Shown: in pieces, positions 33,970-45,977 of the stretch
How the letters are laid out: every line of letters starts with the position of its first letter
Numbering within the stretch: the stretch's first letter is position 1
DNA from: Homarus americanus
Taxonomy: Eukaryota; Arthropoda; Malacostraca; Decapoda; Nephropidae
Reading direction: 5' to 3'
Length of the DNA: 64,000 nucleotides
Assembly: GCF_018991925.1 (NCBI RefSeq)
Contig: NW_024738608.1
Location: 3,064,438 to 3,128,437, forward strand
Notes under the pieces: model-generated
Database searches by the model: none
What the model was told of the DNA's origin: nothing
The model's input: only the letters and a program-made list of their open reading frames with translations
Program-made: the position numbers and the translations under genes

Positions 33970-35458
33970 CACTAACGATCATTTGGATCTATATATACCA
34001 GACTCTCCCCCAGCACGGCACAACCTGTCTCTCTGCTTACCTACCAGCCCCTTCTCCCACTGACTTTGTGCGAGGCAATTGGACAAACTCAGGTCAAGCA
34101 CTCCACCACTACCATTTACCTACTAAAGCTACTCTACAAGGAATTCTCACAGGAACTAACTAAACCCCTCTGCTTCATCATCAATGCTTTCCTCAGTCAA
34201 GCAAGATGCCCAGCTGACTGGAAGACTTAATGTGTCACCAGGGCCCAAGTAAACAAGCCCATAATCCTTAAACGAGTTATAACTCATTGCTATTGCCCAA
34301 ATACCCAGTATAATTTGCGAAAATTTCATTTTTGATTGGGCTTATGCTGATACTGCAGCCAATTTGGCAATATGAAAACTTCCTCCACCACATTACCTTG
34401 TCAGCTTTCTCTACTACATATACCGCCATTTAGAAAAACACAAGACGTCAGTCTGCAGCTGTCACCTTCATTGACTTTAATTAACAACTGGATTATTAAC
34501 AAAGCCATCGACCTCGGGTTTCAGAGAAACTTTATATACTATGGCTTACAGACTTCCTTAGTAGCCGACGCCAAGCCGTTTGCTTCCGAGTGGCTGTCTC
34601 CATCTTTCTTTCATTCACTCACCTGTGGTGTTCCCCAAGGCACCACCATACCCTGGAAGAAACTCCCGCTCGCTGGAAATATGTAGACGACTCCACCATT
34701 GGTATTTGTGTGAACAACTCTACTCCCGACTACACCGCCCTCCAGAATATATTGAAATCCCCAAAATTTAGCCACCAACCATACCAAGACCATGGCTATA
34801 CACATCATCCTCTCTTCTGACCTTGTCCCACCTCCCTCCGTTACTTTGGGCCCCAGCACACTCAAGTTGTAGACTCCACCAAGCTCCTCGGTGTTACTAT
34901 AGATAACAAACTGGCTTGGAAAGCACACGTCAGCGCAATTGTCAAATCTTCCATCTTTCATCTCCACCTCCTCCGTCGTCACAAATCCCTTGGAGTTTCC
35001 ACGCCTGAGCTCTTGAGCGTTTTCTTAACATTCATAAGTCCTAAGCTCACCTCTGGTTCCCCCTAACCTTCTTCCTTAAATGCCACACAACGAGGAATCC
35101 TGGATGAGTGTAAAAGAGGGTGTACACGTTTATTCTCTCCATCTCCTACTTCACATAACAAAAGGCGCTCAGTACAGTGACCCTCTCAGTTCTCTCTGAC
35201 CATCACCTCATCTGTAAGTTTGGCGAGACACATCTGCACCATCCTCGCCACCGTCTCCTGCTCCCACTCGAGATCCCTCGTCCGCGAATTACTGTTCGAC
35301 ACTACAATCGCATCCAGCCCATACAACCACTTACTGATCGCTATAAGAACAGCCCAATTCCAACCATTGTAAATTTTTTAAATAATTCGTAGTTAACCTG
35401 TGTGTTCACTCCTTGCCAATATTACTTTTGTATTGATACTATGCTGAAATTCCTTGTG
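33970..35458 (+). mobile_element. LINE family A, long decayed copy A3
   Basis: The plus strand holds, in order: LTKPLCFIINAFLSQARCPA (fingers), LEKHKTSV (palm), LTCGVPQGT near 34622, RWKYVDDSTIGICVNNSTPD (catalytic YVDD near 34685) in a shifted frame, KLLGVTIDNKLAWKAHV near 34890, LRRHKSLGVSTPELL and SLNATQRGILDECKRG. It ends with RPRITVRHYNRIQPI and TDRYKNSPIPTIV plus a short UTR. Several frameshifts and stops separate these blocks. The 3' UTR is cut off before the ATT tail seen in the other copies. It is the longest family A copy here. Confidence 0.85.
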
Positions 35459-35734
35459 ATAGTAGCAGCTGGTCCTGGATACCAGTGGTGTCAATTTCGT
35501 TAAAATCACAACATAGTAATAGCTTGGCACTCTGAACAGTCTGAGGTGTGTGTGTATGTGTGTACCTAACACTGCCTCACCACACAGGCTTTTAATACAA
35601 CATTCCCAAACACATTTTTCTCCCGCCACTATAATTACTTTGAGCTCCGTATATAATTAAACCTCAGTGTGATGATGTTTTAAGGTGTGCAGCCTGTGAC
35701 CCACCTACTGTAATTAATGTCACCTCATGTTTCT

Positions 35735-35920
35735 TGTTGTTGTTGTTAGTACTGTTTTTGTCGTTATTGTTAATACTGTTAGTTGTTATTATTATTATTA
35801 TTAGTAGTAGTAGTAGAAGTATAGTAATAGTAGTAGTAGTAGTAGTAGTAGTAGAAGTATAGTAACAGTAGTAGTAGTAGTCGTATCACTTGCATTGTTA
35901 TTATCATTATCGTCAACATC

Positions 35921-35985
<65 letters not shown>
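35735..35985. repeat. GTT, ATT and AGT triplet microsatellites
   Basis: Compound (GTT), (AGT) and (ATT) runs, including about 60 bases of pure (ATT)n at 35924-35983. Confidence 0.95.
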
Positions 35986-36009
35986 TTAACATTATCATTA
36001 ATAGCTTGT

Positions 36010-36175
36010 TAGGTCATGTTAATTAAGTAGGGTTAGGGTGAACTGGGTCGTGTTAAGTCGAGTCGGGTTAGGTTCCGTTAGGTTCGGCCGAGTTGGGTTT
36101 AGTTAGATTAGGTCAGATTTGGTTAGGTTAGGATAGGTTGTTAGGTTAGTGTTAATGTTAGGTTAGGTAATTGTA
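36010..36175. repeat. Interstitial TTAGG-like tract
   Basis: Degenerate GGTTAGGTT words with TCGGGTTAGG and TTAGTGTTAATG variants over about 160 bases. Confidence 0.85.
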
Positions 36176-36288
36176 GTATCTAGTAATGGCAGCTCAACCC
36201 TGACACCAAACGTCTTGACTACTGGGTGATAATCCGACCGGGAATTAGAGGAATATCTCCTATCAGTTCATGACCTTGAGGCAACTTG

Positions 36289-36291
<3 letters not shown>

Positions 36292-36355
<64 letters not shown>
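36292..36355. repeat. Pure GA microsatellite
   Basis: About 32 GA units, followed by ACAGACAGAA-rich sequence to 36450. Confidence 0.95.
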
Positions 36356-36356
<1 letters not shown>

Positions 36357-36359
36357 AAA

Positions 36360-37110
36360 TGACAAAAGAAACAGACAGAAGGGAAAGCAGACACCAACAG
36401 ACAGAATGACAGCCACCGACAGACAGAAAGACCAAGGAGACAGACAGGGGTACACACAGGACAATTACATACCTGTCGACCAACTTGCCACCATCCACCG
36501 TCTTACCAATTGTCGATGTTCCAACATTGATTAAGTTCAGTAAATAACACAAGACTTATTTTCACCTTTAATGCGCATCTTTACCTCCTACATTAATGTG
36601 TGGTTTTAAGAAATAATGTACAACAAAGAAAACGGAAAAGTTCAGTGAGTGGGCGGACACGTGAACCTAATGTCATCCACTGTCTCGTTCACATTAAGTC
36701 ACATCCGGTGTGCCTTTCCCACCAACCCCAAGATACTGTGTCTCGTGATGAGTTGGTACTCGAGTCTCCCACGTCGTCTTTTAGCCATGAAACGTGACAT
36801 AATTAAACGAAACTTGTGTGTGACCCTAAATGTTTTTATTGAGAAAGCCTTGGTTCCTCCATTACTACAGTACTAGACACCATCTGTGGTACCTGAAAGT
36901 TACTAGCGTTCCCTGAAGAATGCAGTGATGGGTAGGGAAACACTGTGTAACACTGAAGTCCGTTTATTATGGATGAGAGAAATACAAGTGGTGACTCGCG
37001 TGTGCCATGCACGGCTCACACGGTCAGACTAAGGCTGCCTTGCCATATGGCAGCCTCGGGGCAATGTTGCCACATAACGTGCAGTGTTGCCACGTGATGA
37101 TATATATAAA
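36360..37110. other. Gene-free stretch, nothing recognised
   Basis: Frames of 65-82 codons overlap one another and have no recognisable domain. Confidence 0.5.
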
Positions 37111-37170
37111 TGCTACTCGGCACAGTAGCTTATATACAGGGTTGCTACTCGGCACAGTAGCTTATATACA
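37111..37170. repeat. 32-bp tandem duplication
   Basis: TGCTACTCGGCACAGTAGCT followed by TATATACA occurs twice, at 37111 and 37143. Each copy contains the short inverted repeat CTACT/AGTAG. Confidence 0.9.
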
Positions 37171-37426
37171 TAACCTACAGTACCAGGACTCCATACCAAC
37201 ACAGTATAGTTGCGGAAAACTTCCTCCACCCCTATGTGTTAACCCGTGACCCCAAACGGCCAGCCTACAGGGTATATGACCTAAAGCAAACCTATCCGCC
37301 AATCACGCCCGCTGTTACACGACCAATACCCATGCATTCATACTGATACTACTACTGCGACGATGCCCGTTTGGAGACACGGGTTACCACAGGGGGTGTA
37401 GGAACACATTTCCGCAACTGTAACTG

Positions 37427-37680
37427 GGCCCCATATGAACACGTGTACATTCAGTGGTACTAAACTCCATATCCACATAGTTACATCATTTGTATCAGGG
37501 TCCCGTATCAACACAATAACATTCAATGGTACCAGGGCCCCATATCAACACAGTAACATTCAGTGGTACCAGGGCCCCATATCAACACAGTAACATCAGT
37601 TGTACCAGGGGCCCGCATCAACACAGTAACATTCAGTGGTACCAGGGCCCTATATCAACACGGTACAGTACCATTTAGGA
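37427..37680. repeat. 37-bp minisatellite, about 7 copies
   Basis: The unit runs GGGCCCCATATCAACACAGT then AACATTCAGTGGTACCA. It is repeated back to back with no spacers, which rules out a CRISPR array. Confidence 0.9.
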
Positions 37681-37990
37681 GATCCACGCCCCGCCTTTTC
37701 ACTGTAACCATTTATTTTTGACACTTTTCTCTCCGTACGTGACTTTCCTTAACTATATGGAACTGTATATTGGATTGAGAAAGAATGACCACGATCTGTA
37801 GTAATATTTCAATTAAGACTTTACGGACATGCCACAGACCGCCTCTCACTTTTTATCTTCATGGAGTGTTTAGCGAGTCATACATAGCGTGTGGAGTTAA
37901 TACTGTGCGGCGGCCTTCTCATGCAAGAGGTCAATTTCGTCATAGTACGCATGCGTCGTGAACGGCAGCGGGCGACTTCAGGAATATTGA

Positions 37991-38032
37991 GCAAAGCAAA
38001 GCAAAGCAAACCTAACCTAACCTAACCTAAAC
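37991..38032. repeat. GCAAA and CCTAA pentamer runs
   Basis: (GCAAA)4 passes directly into (CCTAA)4, the arthropod telomere-type pentamer. Confidence 0.9.
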
Positions 38033-38059
38033 TAACTAAATAAAATGATTTTGTGCTCT

Positions 38060-38096
38060 TTAAGTCATCGTACTCAAGGGGCAAGTCAAACGTGTA
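38060..38096. repeat. Single unit of the GTACTCAAGG minisatellite
   Basis: AAGTCATCGTACTCAAGGGG followed by CAAGTCAAACG matches the unit at 7.0-7.3 kb. Confidence 0.75.
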
Positions 38097-38342
38097 TGAT
38101 GTGGTTTAATAATATAAAACACATAGTACGAGAGATATAAATAAAGATACTGAAAAAATATGATAAATGTAGATAGAAATATTGTCAAAATATACTAAAA
38201 AATAAATAAATATATGCAAAGATAATGTCCAAAAATAATAAACAAAATATTTACGGATAGAAATATTAAAATAAGATAAAAAGTAAAGCAAGTGAAGATG
38301 TTAAAATAAAATAACAAAATAACATAATAATAAGATTTAATG

Positions 38343-38344
<2 letters not shown>

Positions 38345-38376
<32 letters not shown>
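38345..38376. repeat. GA microsatellite
   Basis: About 16 GA units. Confidence 0.9.
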
Positions 38377-38379
<3 letters not shown>

Positions 38380-38451
38380 CCCGAACCACATTACGCCACC
38401 ATAAAGCTCTGTGTTCTTAAAAACTTTATTTACTAAAACATTCCCCGTACT

Positions 38452-38980
38452 CACATAAAGGAGTGTTAGTTACAAGACTAGCGTGGTCATCCTAAGACTA
38501 TATCTTGCGCTTGTGAAACCTCACTTGGATTACGCAGTTCAATTCTGGTCACCGCATTACAGAATGGATATAAAATCCCGAGAAAGAATTCAGAGGAGAA
38601 TAACAAGACTAATCCCGGGCATTACGAACCTTGAGTACAGAGACAGGTTAAAGCGTCTTTATTTGCACTCCCTCGAGAGACGTAGAGTGAGGGGCTATAT
38701 GATAGAGGTGTATAAATGGAAGTCAGGGCTAAACAGGGATGATATAATAAAGGTACTCAAACTATCCACCCAGGAGCGAACTCGTAACAATGGTTTTAAA
38801 TTAGACAAATTTAGATTTAGGCGCGAGATAGGTAAACATTAGTTTGGAAATTGAGTAGTGGATGAATGGAACAAACATAGGTTGGATGGATATATGAGCG
38901 ATAGGGGTTGGGTGTAAATGGGACTGCCCAGTATGGGCCAACAGACCTGCTGCAGTTTCCTCCAGTCTTATGTTCTTATG
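38452..38980 (+). mobile_element. CR1-type LINE, short 5'-truncated copy
   Basis: The plus strand reads RLYLALVKPHLDYAVQFWSP, HYRMDIKSRERIQRRITRLI, GITNLEYRDRLKRLYLHSLE, then TRNNGFKLDKFRFRREIGKH. It ends in GCCCAGTATGGGCCAACAGA and TTCCTCCAGTCTTATGTTCT. It matches the C-terminus and 3' end of the copy at 46.17-46.74 kb. The main 119-codon frame is intact to 38842; a small deletion then removes part of the WNKLPN region. The CR1 3' end lacks a poly(A), as is usual for that clade. Confidence 0.9.
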
Positions 38981-38983
38981 TCT

Positions 38984-39334
38984 GTGTATACGTGATAGTA
39001 AACAAACCCTTTCCTCGGAAGCTACGACAACAAAGATGAACTCTCCCAAGATGTGTCATACTCTTCCTCTTAATTATGTACGAGAGACCTCATCGTTCTG
39101 AATCATCTTAACTACAAAACAAAGATGAATTCAGGAAAGTTTAGTTTTGTGTATGTATGTATGTAAGAGCAAGTTTAATTGGCTCACTGGGTAAAATAGC
39201 TTTGGTGTTGCCCCTAAGACTCCATACTCAATACCGTGGCTGCAGGAGTTGTAGCGCCACCATCGTCGGTAATGAAAGTTGGTTATATGGTGTGTTTGTG
39301 TGGGACGGGGTGTGTTCTTACAAGCACATCACCT
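38984..39334. other. Gene-free stretch, nothing recognised
   Basis: Ordinary-complexity sequence with no recognisable domain. Confidence 0.5.
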
Positions 39335-39640
39335 TTATACGTACACACACACGTATGCATACACACATATACTATACTATACACACACACACACACACAC
39401 ACACACCCCACACCCAACACCCCACACCCAACACCCCACACACACAAACACCCCCCACCCACACACTCACACACACACCCCCACACTCCACACATACTCA
39501 ACACCCCACACAACACCCCCCACACTCAACACCGCCCACACATACTCAACACCCCCCACACAACACCCCCACAACACCCCATCCCCACAACAACCCCCCC
39601 ACACACACAACACCCCACTCACACACACAAACAAAAAAAT
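39335..39640. repeat. ACACCCC/AC compound tract
   Basis: (AC)n runs mixed with AACACCCCACACCC units. The H/T/P-rich frames of 146-191 codons are repeat artefacts. Confidence 0.9.
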
Positions 39641-39875
39641 TCAAAACGCCAGACAATTACGACACCTCAGATCTAAAATACCTCCTCAATATTGGATACA
39701 GAAACTATTGAATCTCACGAGTACAAAACACCACCAAAGTAATGCCACTAACACCATTAAGAAATATGAACTATGGCGCTGCATCATAAACAAGTTTGGA
39801 CCCCGTCAAGTTGAACTCACAAGCACCATAACGTCTAGTCTGGGCAATACCTGAGCATAATTTGATCCAAGGAAG

Positions 39876-40028
39876 TAAGTGTGTGTGTGTGTGTGTGTGT
39901 GTGTGTCCACGTTCACTATACATAAAGGTCAGGCGAGTCATGGTGCAGCATGTCATCCTAAAAGTCACAATTTCCTATTGCATGATAGTGAGTAACGTAT
40001 AGTGATCAGCTATGTTATGGTGCCTTTC

Positions 40029-40072
<44 letters not shown>

Positions 40073-40137
40073 GGTGGTGGTAGTAGTAGTGGTGGTGGTA
40101 GTAGTAGTGGTGGTGGTGGTGGTGGTGGTGGTGGTGT
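39876..40137. repeat. GT, GTA and GTG microsatellites
   Basis: (GT)n at 39876-39906 and compound (GTA)n/(GTG)n at 40029-40137. GTAAATGAT-like degenerate repeats continue to about 40310. Confidence 0.9.
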
Positions 40138-40384
40138 AAATGATGGTGTTTGTGTTAATGAATATGACAGTGTAAATGATGGTGATAATCCAAAATGGTA
40201 AATTATATTGATTTTGTAAATGGCTGTGAAAGTAAATGATAATGATAGTATAAAAGATGGGGCTAATGTAAAAATGTAAATGATAATGTAAATGATTTTC
40301 ACTCGCTACCACAACATGACTTGGCCATGTTTTATACTTGTATGCATGACAACACCTGGTTGTGGGTGTACAGGATACATTATC

Positions 40385-41370
40385 TAATAATAATAATAAA
40401 CGGTTTATGAATAGAGTTGCAGCCGGTGGTTGGAAATGTACAAACTTACATGTGATTTAGACATAATGATATACGTTCAATACATTTACAGGGCTGTACA
40501 GTACATAAATCAGGAGTTGTTTATTATTTCAACAATAGATGGAATGGTGCTATTCTTATATCTATCAGTGCAGGCTCTTATGAGCTGAATTTGGCTGTAG
40601 TGGCGGACTGGGCGAGGTGGGCGGGGGACTGCCGGAGGCAGGAGGTGGCGATGACGAAGATGGTGCAGTAATCCACTGCCAAACCTTACTAGTGCTTGGT
40701 GGTGGAGGTCACTAAGGGATGGCATTTCCAGGGTGGAGAGAGCGTTGTTGTAGCCGGAGTAGTCTGCGCCGAGCATGATTCTGCAGGCCCTTTTCTGTAC
40801 CTTCTCCGGGGAGCTGACGTTGTAGGATAGAGTTGAGAGAAGACGACCAGGCCGGTTACGTATACGTTAATTTGGGGAGAATAAAGGCGTTGTGGATAGT
40901 CCTCAGCTCTGGCGTGGGTGCCCCAAGTGTCCTGAGACGTCGTAGCATGTAGAATCGGTACGAGGCTGCCTTGATTGTGTTGTTTACATGGGCCTTCCAG
41001 GCCAGTTTGTGGTCTATGGTAACACCCAGGAGTTTGGCAGACTGCACTAACCGGAGAGGATGGGCACCCACTGTGACTGCTGGAGCTTGCACTGGAGTGG
41101 TGACGGTATTGATGTGCATGACTACGGTTTTGGTGTGGTTGATGGTAACCTTGTTCTCCATAGTCCATGCCTGTAGCCTGTAAGGTGTCTTGTAGCGATG
41201 AATAGTCCGGTGAGGTGTTGTCCACTGTAACCCTCACAGTGCAGTCATTCTCGTACTTCCACCTGTGAGGAGTGTCCGACAGAGCGTCGTTGATCAGGAT
41301 TAGGAAGCACAGTGGTCCCATCTTGGCCCCCTGGGGAACACCGCAGGTGAGGTGTTGGAATGTAGAGACA
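40385..41370 (-). mobile_element. LINE family A, best-kept copy A4
   Basis: On the minus strand from 41370: HLTCGVPQGAKMGPLCFLIL, INDALSDTPHRWKYENDC (catalytic YVDD replaced by YEND), then after a one-base shift MENKVTINHTKTVVMHINTV, VGAHPLRLVQSAKLLGVTID, ASYRFYMLRRLRTLGAPTPE and FILPKLTYT. A further shift leads to the last block (40776-40510), with MLGADYSGYNNALSTLEMPS and TDRYKNSTIPSIV. The UTR ends in (TTA)n at 40385-40400. The 5' end stops at the TATG tract. It is the reference for naming the other family A ends. Confidence 0.9.
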
Positions 41371-41375
41371 CACTA

Positions 41376-41470
41376 CTGTATGTATGTATGTATGTATGTA
41401 TGTATGTATGTATGTATGTATGTATGTGTGTATATAAGTAAGTATGTATGTATGTATGTATGTATGTATA
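41376..41470. repeat. TATG tetranucleotide microsatellite
   Basis: (TATG)n interrupted once by GTGTATATAAGTAAG. Confidence 0.95.
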
Positions 41471-42915
41471 CAAAGGGAAATAAATACTATGTAATGATGT
41501 AAGTAGCGAGGCGTAATGCAGCGTTGGGAGGGAGAGAGAGAGAGAGGTAAATACAATAAGGAAATACGTTGAGACGAGAGGAAAGGTCTCACGAATACTA
41601 AGCCAGCATAACGAGTGAGACGTTGAATAAAACATGTGGCTGCACAAGGGTAAGCCCGGGGAAGAAACCTTGAAGTAGAAGCTTAGAAGTTGGTGGTACA
41701 CGTCATCGTCAGGTTGGTGACACGTCCAGACAGTGAGCACAGCCGCCCGCCCAGGCAGACTAAACTCAACGTACCGTACTGGTCTGGCGCGGCTACGTCA
41801 CTGAACCTATCTTGAACCTTATGCCTAGTACCTCAAAATCACACCAGGAAGTTCAGTATAGTTAACCAAGGAATAAAGTGTCAGCCAATCAGACTGTAGC
41901 TTAAACTCATCACGTGTTAGTATGTTTGCGTGGTTACATTGACGTCACAAAATACGCAGGGGTGTTTATATTTCTTTGTTTGCATCCTGTTTGTGGAGGA
42001 AGTCGCATCCTTTCCGCAAACAAAAAAATTACATCAACGTAAGTAAGAAAACGAAAAAAACAGAACCAAACTTTTATCATTAGTAATTAGATATGTCAAA
42101 CTAATTAGATCTCCAAGTTTTGAAGAATTAATTAAATGACTGAAGTCCACAATCTTAATAAGTGTTCTTGTGTATATATATTTCTTCTATATACCCGCGT
42201 GTGTTTCCCTCACCAAGAGCCTATAGCTGGTGTGTTGACATTTAATGGAGTTAATTATTTTGTATCAGGGGAAAAAGTCACAGGAAGAAATGTCTCACAG
42301 CAGAAAAAAATTACAATCGTTGCAAATTTCACACTACCGTGAGCCTTGTACTACTAGACTACTGTACTATTAGGTTACTGTACCAATTACTTGTTTGTTA
42401 GTTTACCTAAGACTGTCCGTTGGGCGCGACGATGACAACAGACCAAATCCCATTCCACACTGCAAGCAGGAGTGGAAGACTCTTTTACCGCATGGTGGGC
42501 CTCGGTAACTGCGATGGATCACCCAGGGGGGATTACAACAGCCGGTTTTTTGGTCTGCCTTGTCTTGGCCCCTCCCCGAAATGGTGTTCAGTGAGGAGCT
42601 GGCGAGCTGCTCAGTCACATAATAAGCTGCCGAGGGGAAAGCCGTTCAAGGTCCCGTACTCTGGCGACCATCACTATTATGTCGCCCAGGTGCGGGGTCG
42701 AGCTAGAGGCTCCCACCCACGTCCAACACCCTGCCTCTGTCACCCGGTCCCCATCGCCTTGAAACTTGGAGGATGAAGATAAAATGAAGGTGGAAGGGAG
42801 ACAAGGTATGGACAAGGGGTAATGGTCTGCATGTGGAAATGTATTTGAATGAAGAGAGGAGTACGCAGTTCCTAACTCCATATAGCAAGTGCCTACTTGT
42901 GAACAGGACGGTGCC
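41471..42915. other. Gene-free stretch, possible CR1 5' region at its right end
   Basis: No domain is recognised. The 42420-42776 frame (118 codons) lies directly upstream of the CR1 ORF1 and could be its untranslated or ORF1 leader sequence, but I have no second copy here to confirm it. Confidence 0.4.
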
Positions 42916-42924
42916 CTTCCGAGG

Positions 42925-43716
42925 GCCGAGTTGGAGAGGGCCAAGCAAGATATCTTGAAATTAAAAGAAGCGATAGCAAGGATGAAGTAAGAAACGAGGC
43001 AAGGAAAGAAGGTGAATGACGAAAACTCAGGCGAATGGAAGGTTGTGAGGAGAGGGACAACCAAACTAGTAGTGAAAACACACACCAAGGATATGACAAC
43101 AACGACAACAGCAGCTAAGTGTACCAACTCTTTCAATCCCTTGAGAGATGAATTGGACGTTAGTATAGTCAGCGACAAGGCTGACAAGGAAGGTAAGAAA
43201 ATCTTGATTGTTGGCGACTCACAGGTACGGTACATGGACAGAGCTTTTTGCAGTAAAGATAAAAATTGGATGAGGGTGTGTTTGCCAGGAGCTGGGGTGG
43301 GGGACATAGTTGACAAGATGAACAATATCTTGTCTAGTAATGGGAACAAACCCATTATATGCCTTAGTGCAGGAGGCAATGATATTGGCAGGTGTAGGAG
43401 TGAGGAGCTTCTTCATAAGTTCAAGACAGCTATAGAACATGTTAGGTCTAAGGGAGGAATCCCTATCATATGTGGTGTCCTGCCTAGAAGGAGAGTTAGA
43501 AATGAATGGTTGTCAAGGGCAATTGGTGTCAACGGCCGTCTTGACAGATATTGCAAGTCAATATCAGTCCCATTCATTGACAACTGGGGCAACTTCTATG
43601 GCAGAAGGGACCTTTATGCTAGGGATGGGGTGCATCTGTCTAGGGATGGAGTAGCAACCCTGGCTGGGACTCTCGAAAAGGCAGTCCAAAAGAAGTCGAA
43701 GTCTTTAAACTGCTAG
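42925..43716 (+). pseudogene. CR1 ORF1 with SGNH/GDSL esterase domain
   Basis: The upstream part (ELERAKQDILKLKEAIARMK) is a short heptad-like, coiled-coil-forming segment ended by an in-frame stop at 42988. The 234-codon remainder from 43012 holds an SGNH hydrolase. Block I is GDSQ with the nucleophile at residue 70; the block II glycines are in LPGAGVGD (91-98); block III is GGND with N123; block V is DGVHLS with D205 and H208. All catalytic positions survive. CR1/L2 ORF1 proteins commonly carry such an esterase, thought to aid RNP or membrane association; its exact role is unsettled. ORF2 begins about 160 bases downstream. Confidence 0.85.
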
Positions 43717-43873
43717 GGGAACATGTGAGCACGAGGGTGGAGGAGACTGCAGTGGGAGTGGGTAAACAAAGTGAAAGGTTACAGGGAAATAGTGTTAGGA
43801 ATGATGAAAAAACTAAATTAGAGAGCGAGTTAAAACCTAAACGCGGCAAAGGGAGGACTCAGAACACGACTAA

Positions 43874-44633
43874 CTAAAATGTCTACTACGCGAACAGTAG
43901 AAGTATGAGAAACACAGTGGATGATATTAGGGCCTTGGTATGTACCGAAAAAATCGATATAATAGCATTCACTGAAACATGGATCAACCTAGAAACACGT
44001 GAGTTACCTGTCGAATACCAAATTGCAGGTTACAAATTATTCCATAATGATAGGCAGATTAGGAAAGGAGGCGGAGTAGCAAGCTATGTCAGGGATAATC
44101 TGAAGTGTGAAATAAATAAGGAAATAAAAACTGAGCGGAATACAGAAACAATTTGGATAGAATTAATCGACGGTAGGGATAAATTAATCACAGGAGTAAT
44201 ATATAGACCTCCCAATCTTGATAGAGTTAATGAGCGACTTATCTGGGATGAAATGCGCAGGGCTTCCATACACAACAAAGTCTGTACAGTAGGCGACTTT
44301 AACCTTGGCCAAATAGATTGGATTGGCCTTACGGGTAACTCAGAATCAGAGGATTTTCTCGAAACGATCCAGGACTGTTTCCTAAGTCAACATATAACCG
44401 AACCCACACGGGGAAATAATATACTCGATTTAGTTCTGTCGAACAGAGAAAACCTCATTAGCAATGTCGAGGTAAGGAACGAACTTGCCAACAGCGATCA
44501 CAAAGAAATTCGATTCCAGTTAGATTTTCAGGGCAGACGTAAGGAAAATTCCACTAAAGTACCAGATTTCAGAAGGGCAAACTTTGACAGTTTAAAGAGG
44601 CAGTTGAGAGAAGGGCATCACGCTTGGGGGTGA
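43874..44633 (+). pseudogene. CR1 ORF2, APE-type endonuclease domain
   Basis: It starts NVYYANSRSMRNTVDDIRAL just after a stop. Signature residues are the Glu in AFTETW, Asp/Asn in VGDFN and the Ser-Asp-His in NSDHKEI, the catalytic set of apurinic-like endonucleases that nick the target for reverse transcription. Catalytic positions are intact. A frame change near 44630 moves the continuation (VNYMDLKVETDLITRSEG) to another frame. Confidence 0.9.
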
Positions 44634-44830
44634 ACTACATGGACCTGAAGGTTGAAACCGACCTTATAACGAGATCTGAGGGTGCCGAGTTCCACGACAA
44701 TTTGAATAATGAGTTACTTAATGCACAAAGGCAGACCATACCATACAAAAAACTCAGATCAAACAACAATGACCCTAAATGGATAAATAATTATAAAGAA
44801 CATTATTGGTCAAAGGAAGGCTATAGGTAG
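44624..44830 (+). pseudogene. CR1 ORF2, linker between endonuclease and reverse transcriptase
   Basis: 68 codons continuing the polyprotein in a shifted frame: DLITRSEGAEFHDNLNNELL and RQTIPYKKLRSNNNDPKWIN, then a stop. The next block resumes in a third frame directly after it. Confidence 0.8.
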
Positions 44831-44831
44831 G

Positions 44832-45977
44832 ATGATAAATCGTGGCGAAATTTACCTCCGGGATTATTATAAGGTATTGGCCGGTAGGGTTAAGACCGAG
44901 ATAAGGAAAGCAAAGAGGAATAATGAGCTGAGGATAGCAAGGGAGGCGAAGACAAACCCCAAGGGATTCTATCAAATGTATCAAACTAAAACACGAGAAA
45001 AGATTGGGCCAATACAGTCAGATACCGGCGAGCTAAATGATAACGACGGAGAAATGATCAATAATCTGAATAAATATTTTCCAACAGTTTTCACCACCGA
45101 AAATTTAAACATGATACCAGAGGCACCAGCTCTATTCAGAGATAGTCAAGAAAACAGATTAAGCAAGATAGTAGTGACTAGTAACGATGTTAGTAAGCAA
45201 ATAAACAAACTAAAGCCTAATAAGTCACCTGGTCCCGATGAGATATTTGCCAGAGTATTAAAGGAATGTAAGGAAGAGCTGAGCATGCCCTTAGCAAAGT
45301 TATTTAACATGTCCTTAAAAACCGGTGTAGTACCAGAATCCTGGAGGATAGCGAATGTAATACCGATTTTCAAGAAGGGAGATAGATCACTATCCTCTAA
45401 CTACCGCCCAATCAGTCTAACATCAATTGTAGGCAAATTACTGGAAGCAATCATTTCAAACTCTATTCAAAACCACCTGGAGAAGCACAAATTGATCAAT
45501 GATTCCCAGCATGGCTTCACAAGCGGGCGTTCATGTCTAACTAATCTATTAACATTCTTTTCATCAGTTTTCGAATCGGTGGACGAGGGGCACAATTATG
45601 ATGTGGTATATCTCGACTTTAACAAAGCCTTCGGCAGAGTCCCCCACGAAAGACTAATAAGAAAGGTAGAAGCACATGGCATTAAAGGTAATATTCTAAA
45701 ATGGATTAGGGTGTGGTTACAGGACAGGAAACAGCGAGTGAGCATTAACGGCACTAAATCCCATTGGAGCAACGTCACTAGTGGAGTTCCCCAAGGATCA
45801 GTACTTGGACCATTATTATTTATTATATACATAAACGACATAGATATCAGCATAGACAGCAACATATGCAAATTTGCTGATGACACTAAAATAGGACGTG
45901 TAATTAAATCTGACGAGGATGTCGCAAAACTACAGGAAGATCTAAACAAATTTTTCGAATGGTCTGAAAAATGGTAA
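44832..45977 (+). pseudogene. CR1 ORF2, reverse transcriptase domain
   Basis: 381 codons. Fingers: KLKPNKSPGPDEI, PIFKKGDRSLSSNYRPISLT and DSQHGFTSGRSCLTNL. Palm: VVYLDFNKAFGRVPHE with the first catalytic Asp in YLDF; the usual KAFD is KAFG here. Then SGVPQGSVLGPLLFIIYIND, and FADD near 45878 with the catalytic Asp pair. It ends at a stop (45975-45977) where WSEKW should continue into MKFNVDKCKV, consistent with one base change making TAA. It is the best-preserved reverse transcriptase in the window. Confidence 0.92.

Noticed and set aside
36010..36175. Chromosome end (telomere)
   Set aside because: The TTAGG words are degenerate and lie in the middle of other repeats, with elements on both sides.
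37427..37680. Possible CRISPR array
   Set aside because: The 37-base units are contiguous without unique spacers, and the context is eukaryotic.
39157..39854. Three overlapping plus-strand frames of 146-191 codons
   Set aside because: Their cores are translations of AC/ACACCCC repeats. The flanks do not resemble any known family.
42615..43379. 254-codon minus frame
   Set aside because: It lies antisense to the CR1 ORF1 esterase, whose catalytic motifs are on the plus strand, so it is a shadow.
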